Part shown: positions 33,350-41,796 of the stretch, piece by piece
Layout of the letters: each line of letters starts with the position of its first letter
Numbering within the stretch: the stretch's first letter is position 1
Assembly: GCF_004795035.1 (NCBI RefSeq)
Contig: NZ_SSBK01000027.1
Coordinates: forward strand, 1 to 64,000
Origin: Streptomyces sp. A0958
GTDB taxonomy: Bacteria > Actinomycetota > Actinomycetes > Streptomycetales > Streptomycetaceae
Direction: 5' to 3'
Length of the DNA stretch: 64,000 nucleotides
Notes under the pieces: generated by a model
What the model was told of the DNA's origin: nothing
Database searches by the model: none
The model's input: the letters and a program-made list of their open reading frames with translations, nothing else
Translations under genes and position numbers: made by a program

Positions 33350-34996
33350 ATGAGTCAGCAGGGGGAGAGGCCCGCCGCCCACGAGGACGACTGGTGGCGC
33401 AGGCTGTACGACGAATCCGCCCCGGACACCGGGGCGAGCCAGGCGGCCGACAGTCTCGACGACCGCTTCGACTCGGCATCCGACACGGTGGCGCCCGGCG
33501 GCCGCCCGTCCCACGAGACCGTCCCGGAGGTGCCGGAACCTCGGGAGGAGCCCGAGCCGGAGCTGAGGGAGGTGCCCGCGCCGGAACCGCGGGAGGCACC
33601 CCAGCCTGAGCTGAGGAAGGCACCCGAGCCGGAGCTGGGGGAGGCGGTTGAGGCGGGGGAGGCGTCGGAGCCGAGAGAGACGCCTGGGCCCGGAGAGACG
33701 TCCGTGCCCGGGGTGGCTTCCGGGCCGTCGGTGGCGCCGTCGCCCGTCACCCGGATGGCGGACAGCTCGCCGCGGGAGCCCGTGCGCGCCCCGTGGGAGC
33801 CGTTGGCCGGCCCGGTGAAGCCGCGTACGTTCCCGGGGCCGCCGCCCCCCGAGCCCGAGCCCGAGCCCGAGCCGCCCGCCCCCGCCGATCCCCGCATCGC
33901 CGGGGCCCCTCCGCTGCCCAGGCGCCCCGTCCTCGACCGGCCGGCAGGTCCCGGGCAGACCGCCGAGGAGGCCGCCGACGACGGGCCGGCCGGTGACGCG
34001 GCCCCCACGCCCCGGCCCCTGGTCGCCCATGTGGGCGCCCGGCCGCCCACCTACGACGCCGAGCCCACGGCGCTGCCCGCCACCGACCCGTACGAGCTCG
34101 ACAGGCTCGGTCCCGACACCGTGCTGGACGGCGCCCGGTACGGGACGTACACCCTGCGCGCCGCGTCCGTGCGCGGTGACTCCGCGCGGTTCCGGGGCGA
34201 GCCGCGCCGCGACGCATTGCTGACGGCGCGCTTCGGGACCGGTGACAGCGCCCTGGTCCTCGTCGCCGTCGCCGGCGCCACCCGGGGCGCGGAGGGGGCG
34301 CACCCGGCCGCGGCCGACGCCTGCCGCTGGATCGGCGAAGCCGTCGGACGCAGCCACGCCCGGCTCTCCGACGACATAAGGGCGGGCCGCCGCGCCGACC
34401 TCAAGTCCGGGCTGCACCGGCTCACCGACCGGGGCTACGGCAAGCTGCGGGCCCGCGCCGCCGAACTCGGCCTGGAGCCGGACGCGTACACCGCGAGCCT
34501 GCGCTGCCTGCTGCTGTCCGCCGACCCCGACTGCCGCACCCGGGTCTTCTTCGGCGTCGGCAACGGCGGGCTCTTCCGGTTGCGGGACGGCAGCTGGCAG
34601 GACCTCGAACCGGATGTGCCCGCGGTGGCCGCGCTCACCGGGGAGCCCGTGGTCGGCTTCGGCTCCTCCGCGCCCGAGAGCGGGCCCGACGGCGACCGGC
34701 TGACCATGGACCTGGGCATCCCCACCGGCCCGGCCCCGTACGTCGAGGACCCGCTCCCGCCCCCTGCCGAACCGTTCCGCTTCCGGGCCTCCGTCGCCCG
34801 GCCGGGCGACACCCTGCTGCTGTGCGGCACGGGTCTCGCCGAGCCGCTGCGGGGCGAACCGGCCCTGGCCGACGAACTCGCCGCGCGCTGGTCACCCGTG
34901 GCCGCGCCCGGCCTCGGGGCCTTCCTCGCCGACACCCAGATCCGGGTGACGGGGTACGCCGACGACCGGACGGCGGTCGGCGTCTGGGAGGCGTAA
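33350..34996 (+). CDS. Degenerate PP2C-type phosphatase with acidic Pro-rich N-terminus
   Basis: A 548-residue cytosolic protein. It begins MSQQGERPAAHEDDWWRRLY, followed by about 200 residues rich in Pro, Glu and Ala, with loose repeats of EPEPELRE and EAPQPELRK type. The last 300 residues have PP2C-like architecture (RGDSARFRGEPRRDALLTAR, LLLSADPDCRTRVFFGVGNG). However, the metal-binding DGMGG-type motif is replaced by VAGATRGAEG, and the N-terminal Arg-Asn-Asp-type motif is unclear. It may be a pseudophosphatase or a divergent Streptomyces group. ATG 33350 is chosen by product similarity; its ribosome-binding site is weak. Confidence 0.7.
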   Translation: MSQQGERPAAHEDDWWRRLYDESAPDTGASQAADSLDDRFDSASDTVAPGGRPSHETVPEVPEPREEPEPELREVPAPEPREAPQPELRKAPEPELGEAVEAGEASEPRETPGPGETSVPGVASGPSVAPSPVTRMADSSPREPVRAPWEPLAGPVKPRTFPGPPPPEPEPEPEPPAPADPRIAGAPPLPRRPVLDRPAGPGQTAEEAADDGPAGDAAPTPRPLVAHVGARPPTYDAEPTALPATDPYELDRLGPDTVLDGARYGTYTLRAASVRGDSARFRGEPRRDALLTARFGTGDSALVLVAVAGATRGAEGAHPAAADACRWIGEAVGRSHARLSDDIRAGRRADLKSGLHRLTDRGYGKLRARAAELGLEPDAYTASLRCLLLSADPDCRTRVFFGVGNGGLFRLRDGSWQDLEPDVPAVAALTGEPVVGFGSSAPESGPDGDRLTMDLGIPTGPAPYVEDPLPPPAEPFRFRASVARPGDTLLLCGTGLAEPLRGEPALADELAARWSPVAAPGLGAFLADTQIRVTGYADDRTAVGVWEA

Positions 34997-35107
34997 CAGC
35001 GCACGCCGTGGGTTGATGGACTCCGAAGACCGTCCGTCCGGGGTTTCGCGCCCCGCGTCCCGGACAGCCGAACGCCACGGAGCCCAGGCAGAGGGAGTGC
35101 GACACCC

Positions 35108-36850
35108 ATGGCCAAGCAGAACGTGTCGGAGCAGTTCGTCGACATCCTCGCCCGGGCGGGCGTCAAGCGCCTGTACGGGGTCGTCGGCGACAGCCTCAAC
35201 CCAGTCGTCGACGCCATCCGGCGTCGCGCGGGCATGGAGTGGGTCCAGGTCAGGCACGAGGAGACGGCGGCGTTCGCGGCCGGCGCGGAGGCGCAGATCA
35301 CCGGCACCCTGGCGGCCTGCGCAGGGTCCTGCGGCCCGGGCAACCTGCACCTCATCAACGGCCTCTACGACGCCCACCGCTCCATGGCCCCCGTGCTCGC
35401 CCTCGCCTCGCACATCCCGTCGAGCGAGATCGGCCTCGGCTACTTCCAGGAGACCCACCCCGAGCTGCTCTTCCAGGAGTGCAGCCACTACAACGAGATG
35501 ATCTCCAACCCGCAGCAGATGCCCCGGCTGCTCCAGACCGCCATCCAGCACGCGATCGGCCAGGGCGGGGTCAGCGTCGTCTCCATGCCGGGTGACGTGG
35601 CCTCGCAGCCCGCCCCGGAGAAGTCCATCGAACACGCCCTGGTCACCTCGCGGCCCACCGTGCGGCCGGGGGACGACGAGATCGACAAGCTCTGCCGGAT
35701 GGTGGACGAGGCCAAACGGGTGACGCTGTTCTGCGGCAGCGGCACGGCCGGCGCGCACGCCGAGGTCATGGAGTTCGCCGAGCGGGTGAAGGCCCCGGTC
35801 GGGCACGCCCTGCGCGGCAAGGAGTGGATCCAGTACGACAACCCGTTCGACGTCGGCATGAGCGGGCTGCTCGGCTACGGGGCCGCCTACGAGGCCACCC
35901 ACGAGTGCGATCTGCTGATCCTGCTCGGCACGGACTTCCCGTACAACGCCTTCCTGCCCAACGACGTGAAGATCGTGCAGGTCGATGTGCGCCCCGAACG
36001 CCTCGGGCGGCGGTCCAAGCTCGACCTGGCCGTCTGGGGCGACGTCCGCGAGACGCTGCGCTGTCTGACGCCCCGGGTCAAGGTCAAGAGCGACCGCAAG
36101 TTCCTCGACCGGATGCTCAAGAAGCACGCCGACGCCCTGGAGGGCGTGGTCAAGGCATACACCCGCAAGGTCGACAAGCACATTCCGATCCACCCCGAGT
36201 ACGTGGCCTCGGTGCTGGACGAACTCGCCGACGAAGACGCGGTGTTCACCGTGGACACCGGCATGTGCAACGTATGGGCGGCCCGCTATCTGTCGCCCAA
36301 CGGCAAGCGGCGGGTGATCGGTTCGTTCAGCCACGGCTCGATGGCCAACGCGCTGCCGCAGGCCATCGGCGCACAGTTCACGGACCGCGACCGGCAGGTC
36401 GTCTCGATGTCGGGCGACGGCGGATTCACCATGCTGATGGGCGACTTCCTGACCCTCGTCCAGTACAACCTGCCGGTCAAGGTCGTGCTGTTCAACAACT
36501 CCTCGCTGGGCATGGTCGAACTGGAGATGCTGGTCGGGGGACTGCCGTCCTTCGGTACGACCAACAAGAACCCGGACTTCGCCGCTGTCGCGCGCGCGGC
36601 GGGGGCGTACGGCGTACGCGTCGAGAAGCCCAAGGAACTTCAGAGCGCCCTGAAGGACGCCTTCAAGCACAAGGGGCCGGCGCTCGTCGACATCGTCACC
36701 GACCCCAACGCCCTCTCCATCCCGCCGAAGATCAGCGCGGACATGGTGACCGGCTTCGCCCTCTCCGCCAGCAAGATCGTGCTGGACGGCGGGGTGGGCC
36801 GGATGGTCCAGATGGCCCGCTCCAACCTCCGCAACGTGCCCCGCCCTTAG
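35108..36850 (+). CDS. poxB: Thiamine-diphosphate pyruvate:quinone oxidoreductase (PoxB-like)
   Basis: Oxidatively decarboxylates pyruvate to acetate and CO2 at the membrane surface, feeding electrons to quinone. It has 580 residues. The N-terminal ThDP-binding domain has KRLYGVVGDSLNPVVDAIRR and the activating Glu in VRHEETAAFAAGAEA. The central FAD domain includes VTLFCGSGTAGAHAEV. The C-terminal ThDP motif is MSGDGGFTMLMGDFLTLVQY with the following FNNSSLGM. Together these match PoxB rather than acetolactate synthase. The gene is monocistronic, starting from ATG 35108 after a purine-rich stretch. I did not see the C-terminal amphipathic lipid-binding helix clearly. Confidence 0.88.
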   Translation: MAKQNVSEQFVDILARAGVKRLYGVVGDSLNPVVDAIRRRAGMEWVQVRHEETAAFAAGAEAQITGTLAACAGSCGPGNLHLINGLYDAHRSMAPVLALASHIPSSEIGLGYFQETHPELLFQECSHYNEMISNPQQMPRLLQTAIQHAIGQGGVSVVSMPGDVASQPAPEKSIEHALVTSRPTVRPGDDEIDKLCRMVDEAKRVTLFCGSGTAGAHAEVMEFAERVKAPVGHALRGKEWIQYDNPFDVGMSGLLGYGAAYEATHECDLLILLGTDFPYNAFLPNDVKIVQVDVRPERLGRRSKLDLAVWGDVRETLRCLTPRVKVKSDRKFLDRMLKKHADALEGVVKAYTRKVDKHIPIHPEYVASVLDELADEDAVFTVDTGMCNVWAARYLSPNGKRRVIGSFSHGSMANALPQAIGAQFTDRDRQVVSMSGDGGFTMLMGDFLTLVQYNLPVKVVLFNNSSLGMVELEMLVGGLPSFGTTNKNPDFAAVARAAGAYGVRVEKPKELQSALKDAFKHKGPALVDIVTDPNALSIPPKISADMVTGFALSASKIVLDGGVGRMVQMARSNLRNVPRP

Positions 36851-36862
36851 GGCGGCTCGCTC

Positions 36863-38389
36863 CTAACCGGGGATCGTCTCGACGCGCTGCCGGTCGAGCA
36901 GGTACGCGGGCAGGTACGGGCGCTTCGTGGCGACCGGGAAGCCGTGGTCGTACGCCAGGCACGCCATCGCCAGCGGGCCGAGCGCCACCCGGGCGCGCGG
37001 CGCCGCCGAGTCGCCCCAGTAGCTGCCGTGATGGGTGACCGCCTCGCTGAGCGCTTCGGCGAAGGCCGTCTGCTCGCCCGTGAAGAGGCGGTGGAACAGG
37101 GCGACCGGCTGATAGTCGATCAGGTTCACGAAGTCCTTCGGCGCCCGGGCCAGGGACTCCGGCGCGGACGTCTGCATGGTGGCGAGCAGCTTCTCCACGA
37201 CCTCGTCGGCCGGGCGCTTGCCCCAGTACGTCCGCAGCGTGTCGATCCAGTGCAGGACGTAGGCGTCGACGGAGTCGTCCGCGCGCAACGCCTCCAGCGG
37301 AACCCGGCAGAGCCGGCCGGTCCGGTCCCGGTCGCGGCACACCAGGCTCAGGTAGAAGGCGTCGAGCCAGGCGCGGGCGTCCGCCGGCGGCTCGGCGGGC
37401 GTCGCGGGCAGCTTCCGTACGACGTCGTCGGCCAGGTAGCACTTCTGGGCCCGCGCACCGGTGAACAGCGCCGAGCCGAGCTGTACGGCGGTGGCCCACG
37501 CGTTCCAGCCGTCGAGGCGCGCCAGGTCCGGGTCGGCGGCGCAGTGGGCATGGCTCAGCACGAGGGTCGATGCGAAGGCGTCACCGAGTCCGGCAGGCGC
37601 CTGGGCGAGCCGGGCCACCGCGTCGGCCGTGGTGCGCGCCGACTCCCCGACGTCCGGGGCCGTGGCGCGTCCGGCGAGCCGCCCGGCCCGGTCGAGACGG
37701 ACCAGGCCCTTCATGAGGTCGAGCAGTTCCGGGGACGGCTGGACGGAGAAGGTCCGGGTCTCCTCGTCGATGGCCGTCAGCGCGGTCAGGCCGCCCCGGT
37801 GCCACCAGTAGAGCCGGGGGGACAGTTCGCCGGGGCCGTCCTCGTAGGCGCCGAGCGCGTACGCGGCCAGGTCGTTGACCGCGTCGGCCACGGTCCCGTC
37901 GGTGATCGGGTGGAACGCCAGGAGGTGGCGGGTCGGGACGACGACCAGGGCTCCGGCGTCGGGCAGCGGCCGGCCGGTGACCTGGTGGGACAGTTCGGAC
38001 AGGAACAGCGCCTTGCTCGCGACGAAGTGGGAGTCGCCGTACACCGAGTGCAGCGGCGCCCGACCCTCGACGGTGATCTCCTCGTGTTCGACGGGGACGC
38101 GCATCAGGTTCGCGTACGCCGCCTCGCCCAGCTCCTCCAGACCGACGCGTGCCACATCCGGGTCGGTGACGATGCGTACGGACGTCGGAGTGTCCACGGC
38201 ATAGGCGAAGACGAGGCCGTCGGCCACCACGCGGGCGTAGCGCATGGCGCCGGCGATCTCAGGCGTCAGCGCAGCGGTGGGCAGCAACCGTGCGTGCACA
38301 CCGCGCAGCAGGTCCGCCGCCGACAGAGTGTGGCCGGGGCTGTCCGGGAGGGGGAGGTCAGGGGCGTGGTGACGGTCGTCTCGGTTCAC
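36863..38389 (-). CDS. Imm49-type immunity domain protein
   Basis: A 508-residue cytosolic protein. The C-terminal 200 residues match the Imm49 polymorphic-toxin immunity pattern: helical repeats ending in LGPLAMACLAYDHGFPV and YLPAYLLDRQ. The N-terminal half (FVASKALFLSELSHQVTGRP, VVVPTRHLLAFHPITDG) is a separate alpha/beta region that I cannot name with certainty; it resembles DUF1444-like proteins. No toxin gene lies beside it, so it is an orphan immunity gene or a domesticated regulator. GTG start at 38389, weak ribosome-binding site. It is divergent from the hydroxyproline operon. Confidence 0.6.
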   Translation of the reverse strand: MNRDDRHHAPDLPLPDSPGHTLSAADLLRGVHARLLPTAALTPEIAGAMRYARVVADGLVFAYAVDTPTSVRIVTDPDVARVGLEELGEAAYANLMRVPVEHEEITVEGRAPLHSVYGDSHFVASKALFLSELSHQVTGRPLPDAGALVVVPTRHLLAFHPITDGTVADAVNDLAAYALGAYEDGPGELSPRLYWWHRGGLTALTAIDEETRTFSVQPSPELLDLMKGLVRLDRAGRLAGRATAPDVGESARTTADAVARLAQAPAGLGDAFASTLVLSHAHCAADPDLARLDGWNAWATAVQLGSALFTGARAQKCYLADDVVRKLPATPAEPPADARAWLDAFYLSLVCRDRDRTGRLCRVPLEALRADDSVDAYVLHWIDTLRTYWGKRPADEVVEKLLATMQTSAPESLARAPKDFVNLIDYQPVALFHRLFTGEQTAFAEALSEAVTHHGSYWGDSAAPRARVALGPLAMACLAYDHGFPVATKRPYLPAYLLDRQRVETIPG

Positions 38390-38464
38390 CTGGTGACCCT
38401 ATAAACCACTCCTGACGAGGCGTCATGTGGAGCCTGGGGCCGCCCTCTTGGCACCCTCGGCGCC

Positions 38465-38473
38465 ATGTGACAT
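38465..38473. promoter_or_regulatory. ATGTGACAT operator copy 1, hydroxyproline operon promoter
   Basis: This 9-bp palindrome lies ten bases before the GTG of the first operon gene, inside the expected promoter or leaderless start region. The same word or its complement recurs at 39740, 44443 and 44852. A repressor bound here would block transcription. It is assigned to the operon's GntR protein by proximity. Confidence 0.6.
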
Positions 38474-38482
38474 ATTACTGGC

Positions 38483-39745
38483 GTGTTCACGAGACAGCCC
38501 TTGGACGTTGTCGTCGTCGGAGCCGGTGTGGTCGGCGCCGCCTGCGCGTACTACGCCACCCGGTCCGGACTCTCGGTCGCGGTGGTGGACAGCGGACCTG
38601 TCGCCGGCGGCACCACGGGGGCGGGGGAGGGGAACCTCCTGGTCTCCGACAAGCCGCCGGGTCCGGAACTCTCCCTCGCACTGCTCTCCGTCTCGCTCTG
38701 GCGCGAGCTGTCCGAAGTCCTGCCGAAAGCGGTGGAGTTCGAGCAGAAGGGCGGGCTGGTCGTCGCGTCGGACGAGGTGTCCCTCGCCACCTTGACCGCG
38801 ACCGCCGCCGGCCAGGCCCGTGCGGGGGTACGCACCACGGCCGTCGCCCCGCACGAACTGCCCGAGCTCGAACCGCACCTGGCGTCCGCACTGGCCGGCG
38901 GCGTCCTCTACCCGCAGGATGCCCAGGTGCAACCCGCCCTGGCCGCCGCCCATTTGATCCGCGCCGCCCGTGACGCCGGGGCGAGCCTGCACCTCGGCGC
39001 ACCGGTCACCGCCGTGCTCACCGGCCCGACGGGCGCGGTGCGCGGCGTACGCACCGGGGCGGGGGACCTGCTCGCGCCCGCCGTGGTCAACGCGACCGGT
39101 GTACGGGGCGGGGAGTTCGCCGCACTGGCCGGGGCGGAACTCCCGGTCCTGCCCCGGCGCGGCTTCGTCCTCGTGACCGAGCCCCTGCCGCCCCTGATCC
39201 GGCACAAGGTGTACGCGGCAGAGTACGTGGCCGACGTGTCGAGCGTCTCGGCCGCTCTCCAGACGTCACCGGTCGTGGAGGGCACCCCGTCCGGGCCCGT
39301 CCTGATCGGTGCCAGCCGGGAACGGGTGGGCTTCGACCGCACCCTGTCCGTGCCGGTGATCAGCAGGCTGGCCGCTGCGGCGGCCGCGCTCTTCCCGGTC
39401 CTCGGTGACACCCGGGTGCTGCGCGCCTACCACGGCTTCCGCCCGTACCTTCCCGACCACCTCCCCGCGATCGGCCCCGACCGCCGCGTCCCCGGTCTCT
39501 TCCACGCCTGCGGCCACGAGGGCGCGGGCATCGGACTCGCCCCCGCGACGGCGGTCCTGGTCACGGCGGCGATCCGGGGCGAGGAACCGCCCCTCGACCC
39601 GGCGCCGTTCAGCCCGGACCGGTTCGGAGAAGGGCCGGGGCCAGGCCGTGGTCCTGGTCCTGGCCGTGGTCCTGGTCCCGGTCCTGGCCCTGATCCCGGC
39701 CGTGGTCCCGGTTCCGGGCCTCGGGGTGAGCCGCCCGGCATGTGA
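38483..39745 (+). CDS. D-hydroxyproline dehydrogenase, FAD (DAO-type) subunit
   Basis: A DAO-family flavoprotein of 420 residues with the Rossmann dinucleotide motif VVVVGAGVVGAACAYYATRS and, near the end, FHACGHEGAGIGLAPAT. It should oxidise cis-4-hydroxy-D-proline to pyrroline-4-hydroxy-2-carboxylate together with the two following subunits. The GTG start has no ribosome-binding site and lies close to the presumed promoter, so the mRNA may be leaderless. The last 45 residues are an odd low-complexity tail of Gly, Pro and Arg (GPGPGRGPGPGRGP type) encoded by an 18-bp tandem repeat; family members usually end near residue 375. Confidence 0.85.
   Translation: MFTRQPLDVVVVGAGVVGAACAYYATRSGLSVAVVDSGPVAGGTTGAGEGNLLVSDKPPGPELSLALLSVSLWRELSEVLPKAVEFEQKGGLVVASDEVSLATLTATAAGQARAGVRTTAVAPHELPELEPHLASALAGGVLYPQDAQVQPALAAAHLIRAARDAGASLHLGAPVTAVLTGPTGAVRGVRTGAGDLLAPAVVNATGVRGGEFAALAGAELPVLPRRGFVLVTEPLPPLIRHKVYAAEYVADVSSVSAALQTSPVVEGTPSGPVLIGASRERVGFDRTLSVPVISRLAAAAAALFPVLGDTRVLRAYHGFRPYLPDHLPAIGPDRRVPGLFHACGHEGAGIGLAPATAVLVTAAIRGEEPPLDPAPFSPDRFGEGPGPGRGPGPGRGPGPGPGPDPGRGPGSGPRGEPPGM
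39644..39715 (+). repeat. 18-bp tandem repeat encoding a Gly-Pro-Arg tail
   Basis: Four 18-bp units, consensus GGCCGTGGTCCTGGTCCT, run in frame through the 3' end of the FAD subunit gene. The unit length keeps the frame, so copy-number change alters only tail length. Confidence 0.85.
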
Positions 39746-39748
39746 CAT
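39740..39748. promoter_or_regulatory. ATGTGACAT operator copy 2, at the FAD-subunit stop codon
   Basis: An exact second copy of the 9-bp palindrome. Its TGA is the stop codon of the FAD subunit. It could be an internal operator before the remaining operon genes, or a chance match created around ATG-TGA. Confidence 0.4.
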
Positions 39749-39784
39749 GGCGACCGGCCTGCCCTTCCCGTATCGCCTGCCTCT

Positions 39785-39857
39785 CCCATACCACCTCGCC
39801 TCTCCCGTACCACCCGCCTTTCCCGTACCACCCGCCTTCCCCGTACCCCCCCTCCCC
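39785..39857 (+). repeat. 18-bp repeat in the gap before the 2Fe-2S subunit
   Basis: About four degenerate units of CCCGTACCACCCGCCTTT fill most of the 143-base gap. The period is the same 18 bp as the preceding repeat but the sequence is unrelated. No function is evident. Confidence 0.75.
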
Positions 39858-39888
39858 GTACCGCGCGACCGACGAGACAGGAGCCCCG

Positions 39889-40227
39889 GTGAGACGAGCA
39901 CGCCGACGCCATTCCGCACGGACCCCGGCCGGTCTGGCCGGTGCCGAGCCCGGGCCCGGGTTCGAGATCACCTTCGACGGCCGGCCGGTCCGCGCCCTGC
40001 CCGGCCAGAGCATCGCGGCCGTGCTGTGGGCCGCGTCCGTCCTCAGCTGGCGCACCACCCGGGTCAACGGCCGTCCCAGGGGCGTCTTCTGCGGCATCGG
40101 CACCTGCTTCGACTGCCTGGTCACCGTCAACGGGGAACCCGGCCTGCGTGCCTGTCTGTTGCCCGCGCGCCCCGGCGACGCCGTCACCACCCAGGAAGGG
40201 ACCGGACATGCCGCTCTCCGCCCCTGA
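39889..40227 (+). CDS. D-hydroxyproline dehydrogenase, small 2Fe-2S subunit
   Basis: A 112-residue ferredoxin-like electron-transfer subunit. The Cys pattern FCGIGTCFDCLVTVNG plus a final Cys in GLRACLLP is that of the SoxG/HcnA-like plant-type 2Fe-2S subunits found in amine and proline dehydrogenases. Preceding FEITFDGRPVRALPGQS is the family's usual N-terminus. The GTG at 39889 follows AGGAG at 39879-39883; the longer frame to 39742 only reads through repeats. Its 3' end overlaps the next gene by 20 bases. Confidence 0.85.
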   Translation: MRRARRRHSARTPAGLAGAEPGPGFEITFDGRPVRALPGQSIAAVLWAASVLSWRTTRVNGRPRGVFCGIGTCFDCLVTVNGEPGLRACLLPARPGDAVTTQEGTGHAALRP

Positions 40228-41647
40228 ACGCGCCGGGCTCGCGGTGGTGGGCGCCGGCCCGGCCGGGCTCGCGGCTGCCGTGACGGCCGCCGACGGTGGC
40301 CTCGACGTGGTCCTGATCGATGCGGCCGACGCCCCCGGCGGTCAGTTCTACCGCGCACCCGCCCCCGGCCTCGGTGCCACCCGGCCGGAGGCCCTGCACC
40401 ACGGCTGGGCGGCCTTCACCGCTCTCACCGAGCGTCTGGCGCGGCACCGCGAGTCGGGGCGTCTGTGCCATGTCACAGGTCACCAGGTGTGGGCGGTGCG
40501 GCGGACCGGCGAGGACTGGACCCTGCACGCGGTCACCGGACGAGACGGCCGCGACGGTGTGACCGTGCGCGCCCGCCGCCTCGTCGTCGCGACCGGCGCC
40601 CACGAACGCCAACTGCCCTTCCCCGGCTGGACTCTCCCCGGCGTGGTGGGCGCGGCCGGTGCGCAGGCCATGCTCAAGTCCGGTCTGGTGCTGCCGGGCC
40701 GGCGCGTCGTCGTCGCCGGAAGCGGACCGCTGCTCCAGGCCGTCGCCCTCTCCCTGGCCCGGGCCGGGGCCCGGGTGCCCGCCCTGGTGGAGGCCGCCGG
40801 GTACGGGGCGTACGCCCGCGCGCCCCTGGTCCTGGCCGCGAACCCGGACCGGCTCGCGGAGGGCGTACGCCACCGCGCGGGCCTCGCCCGGCACGGGGTG
40901 CGGATGTTCACGCGCCGGGCCGTCACCGCCGTCCACGGCACCGAGCGCGTGGAAGGTGTCACGGTCAGCCGGCTCGACCGCGAGTGGCGCCCGGTGCCGG
41001 GGACCGGGCGGCGCATCGACTGCGACGCCCTCGCCGTCGGGCACGGCCTCGTCCCGCAACTGGACCTGGCCCTCGGCCTGGGCTGCGCCACCTGGTCCGG
41101 CACCGACGGCTCGGCCGCGCTGGAACTGGACGAGGAGCTGCGCACCACCGTGCCCGGCGTCTGGGCCGCCGGCGAGACCGGCGGCATCGGCGGCGTGCAA
41201 CTCGCGCTGGCCGAAGGCGAGCTGGCCGCCCTCTCGGTGATCGCGGACGCCCGGGACGGCCGCCCCGGCCGGGGCACCGCCCGCGTGGCCGCGCTGCGCC
41301 GCAGCCGGCGCCGGATGCGCCGGTTCGCCGGGCTGATGGGCGCGGTGCACCGGCCGGGACCGGGGTGGACCGCGTGGCTCGCGCCGGACACCGAGGTCTG
41401 CCGGTGCGAGGAGGTCACCGCCGACGCCGTCCGCACCGCCGTGGACGAGCTCGGCGCCGCCGACGGCCGTACCGCCAAGCTCCTCACCCGCGCCGGTATG
41501 GGCTGGTGCCAGGGCCGCACATGCGGCTTCACCGTCCGGGAACTCGTCGGCGGGGCCACGGACGGCGCCGCCCCCGACCGGCGCCCGCTCGCCTGCCCCG
41601 TGACCCTCTCCACACTCGCCCGGGCCGCCCGCCCCGAGGACGCGTGA
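40208..41647 (+). CDS. D-hydroxyproline dehydrogenase, FAD/NAD-type large subunit with C-terminal Fe-S domain
   Basis: A 479-residue HcnB/SoxA-like flavoprotein. FAD motif LAVVGAGPAGLAAAVTAADG at the N-terminus; a second Rossmann motif VVVAGSGPLLQAVALSLARA near residue 180; and ATGAHERQLPFPGWTLPGV, typical of this family. The C-terminal BFD-like domain has Cys in EVCRCEEV and WCQGRTCGFTV, for a 2Fe-2S cluster. It pairs with the small subunit (20-base overlap) and the DAO subunit. ATG 40208 follows AAGGGA. Confidence 0.88.
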   Translation: MPLSAPERAGLAVVGAGPAGLAAAVTAADGGLDVVLIDAADAPGGQFYRAPAPGLGATRPEALHHGWAAFTALTERLARHRESGRLCHVTGHQVWAVRRTGEDWTLHAVTGRDGRDGVTVRARRLVVATGAHERQLPFPGWTLPGVVGAAGAQAMLKSGLVLPGRRVVVAGSGPLLQAVALSLARAGARVPALVEAAGYGAYARAPLVLAANPDRLAEGVRHRAGLARHGVRMFTRRAVTAVHGTERVEGVTVSRLDREWRPVPGTGRRIDCDALAVGHGLVPQLDLALGLGCATWSGTDGSAALELDEELRTTVPGVWAAGETGGIGGVQLALAEGELAALSVIADARDGRPGRGTARVAALRRSRRRMRRFAGLMGAVHRPGPGWTAWLAPDTEVCRCEEVTADAVRTAVDELGAADGRTAKLLTRAGMGWCQGRTCGFTVRELVGGATDGAAPDRRPLACPVTLSTLARAARPEDA

Positions 41648-41650
41648 GCG

Positions 41651-41779
41651 CGCACCCGAACCCGAACTCGTACTCGCACCCGAACCCGAACTCGCACCCG
41701 AGCACGAACTCGTACCCGTACCCGCACCCGTACCCGCACCCGCACCCGAACTCGTACCCGCCCCCGCACTCGCACCCCA
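41651..41779 (+). repeat. Hexanucleotide repeat before the deaminase gene
   Basis: A run of CACCCG, AACTCG and TACCCG hexamers fills the gap between the large subunit and the deaminase. It is open in frame with the deaminase, encoding His-Pro, Asn-Ser and Tyr-Pro dipeptides, from a GTG at 41644 that overlaps the previous stop. A longer deaminase is therefore possible, but AAGGAG favours the ATG at 41797. Confidence 0.85.
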
Positions 41780-41796
41780 TCTCCCAAGGAGCCCTC

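Noticed and set aside
31418..34417. A 999-codon open frame on the minus strand
   Set aside because: It is a high-GC shadow. Only its 3' end (31418-31900) is a real gene (DUF456); the rest is antisense to the LuxR-type regulator region and the PP2C-like gene and has no protein-like composition.
41651..41779. Possible CRISPR or iteron array
   Set aside because: The units are contiguous hexamers without unique spacers, and the run lies between two operon genes. It is a simple tandem repeat.
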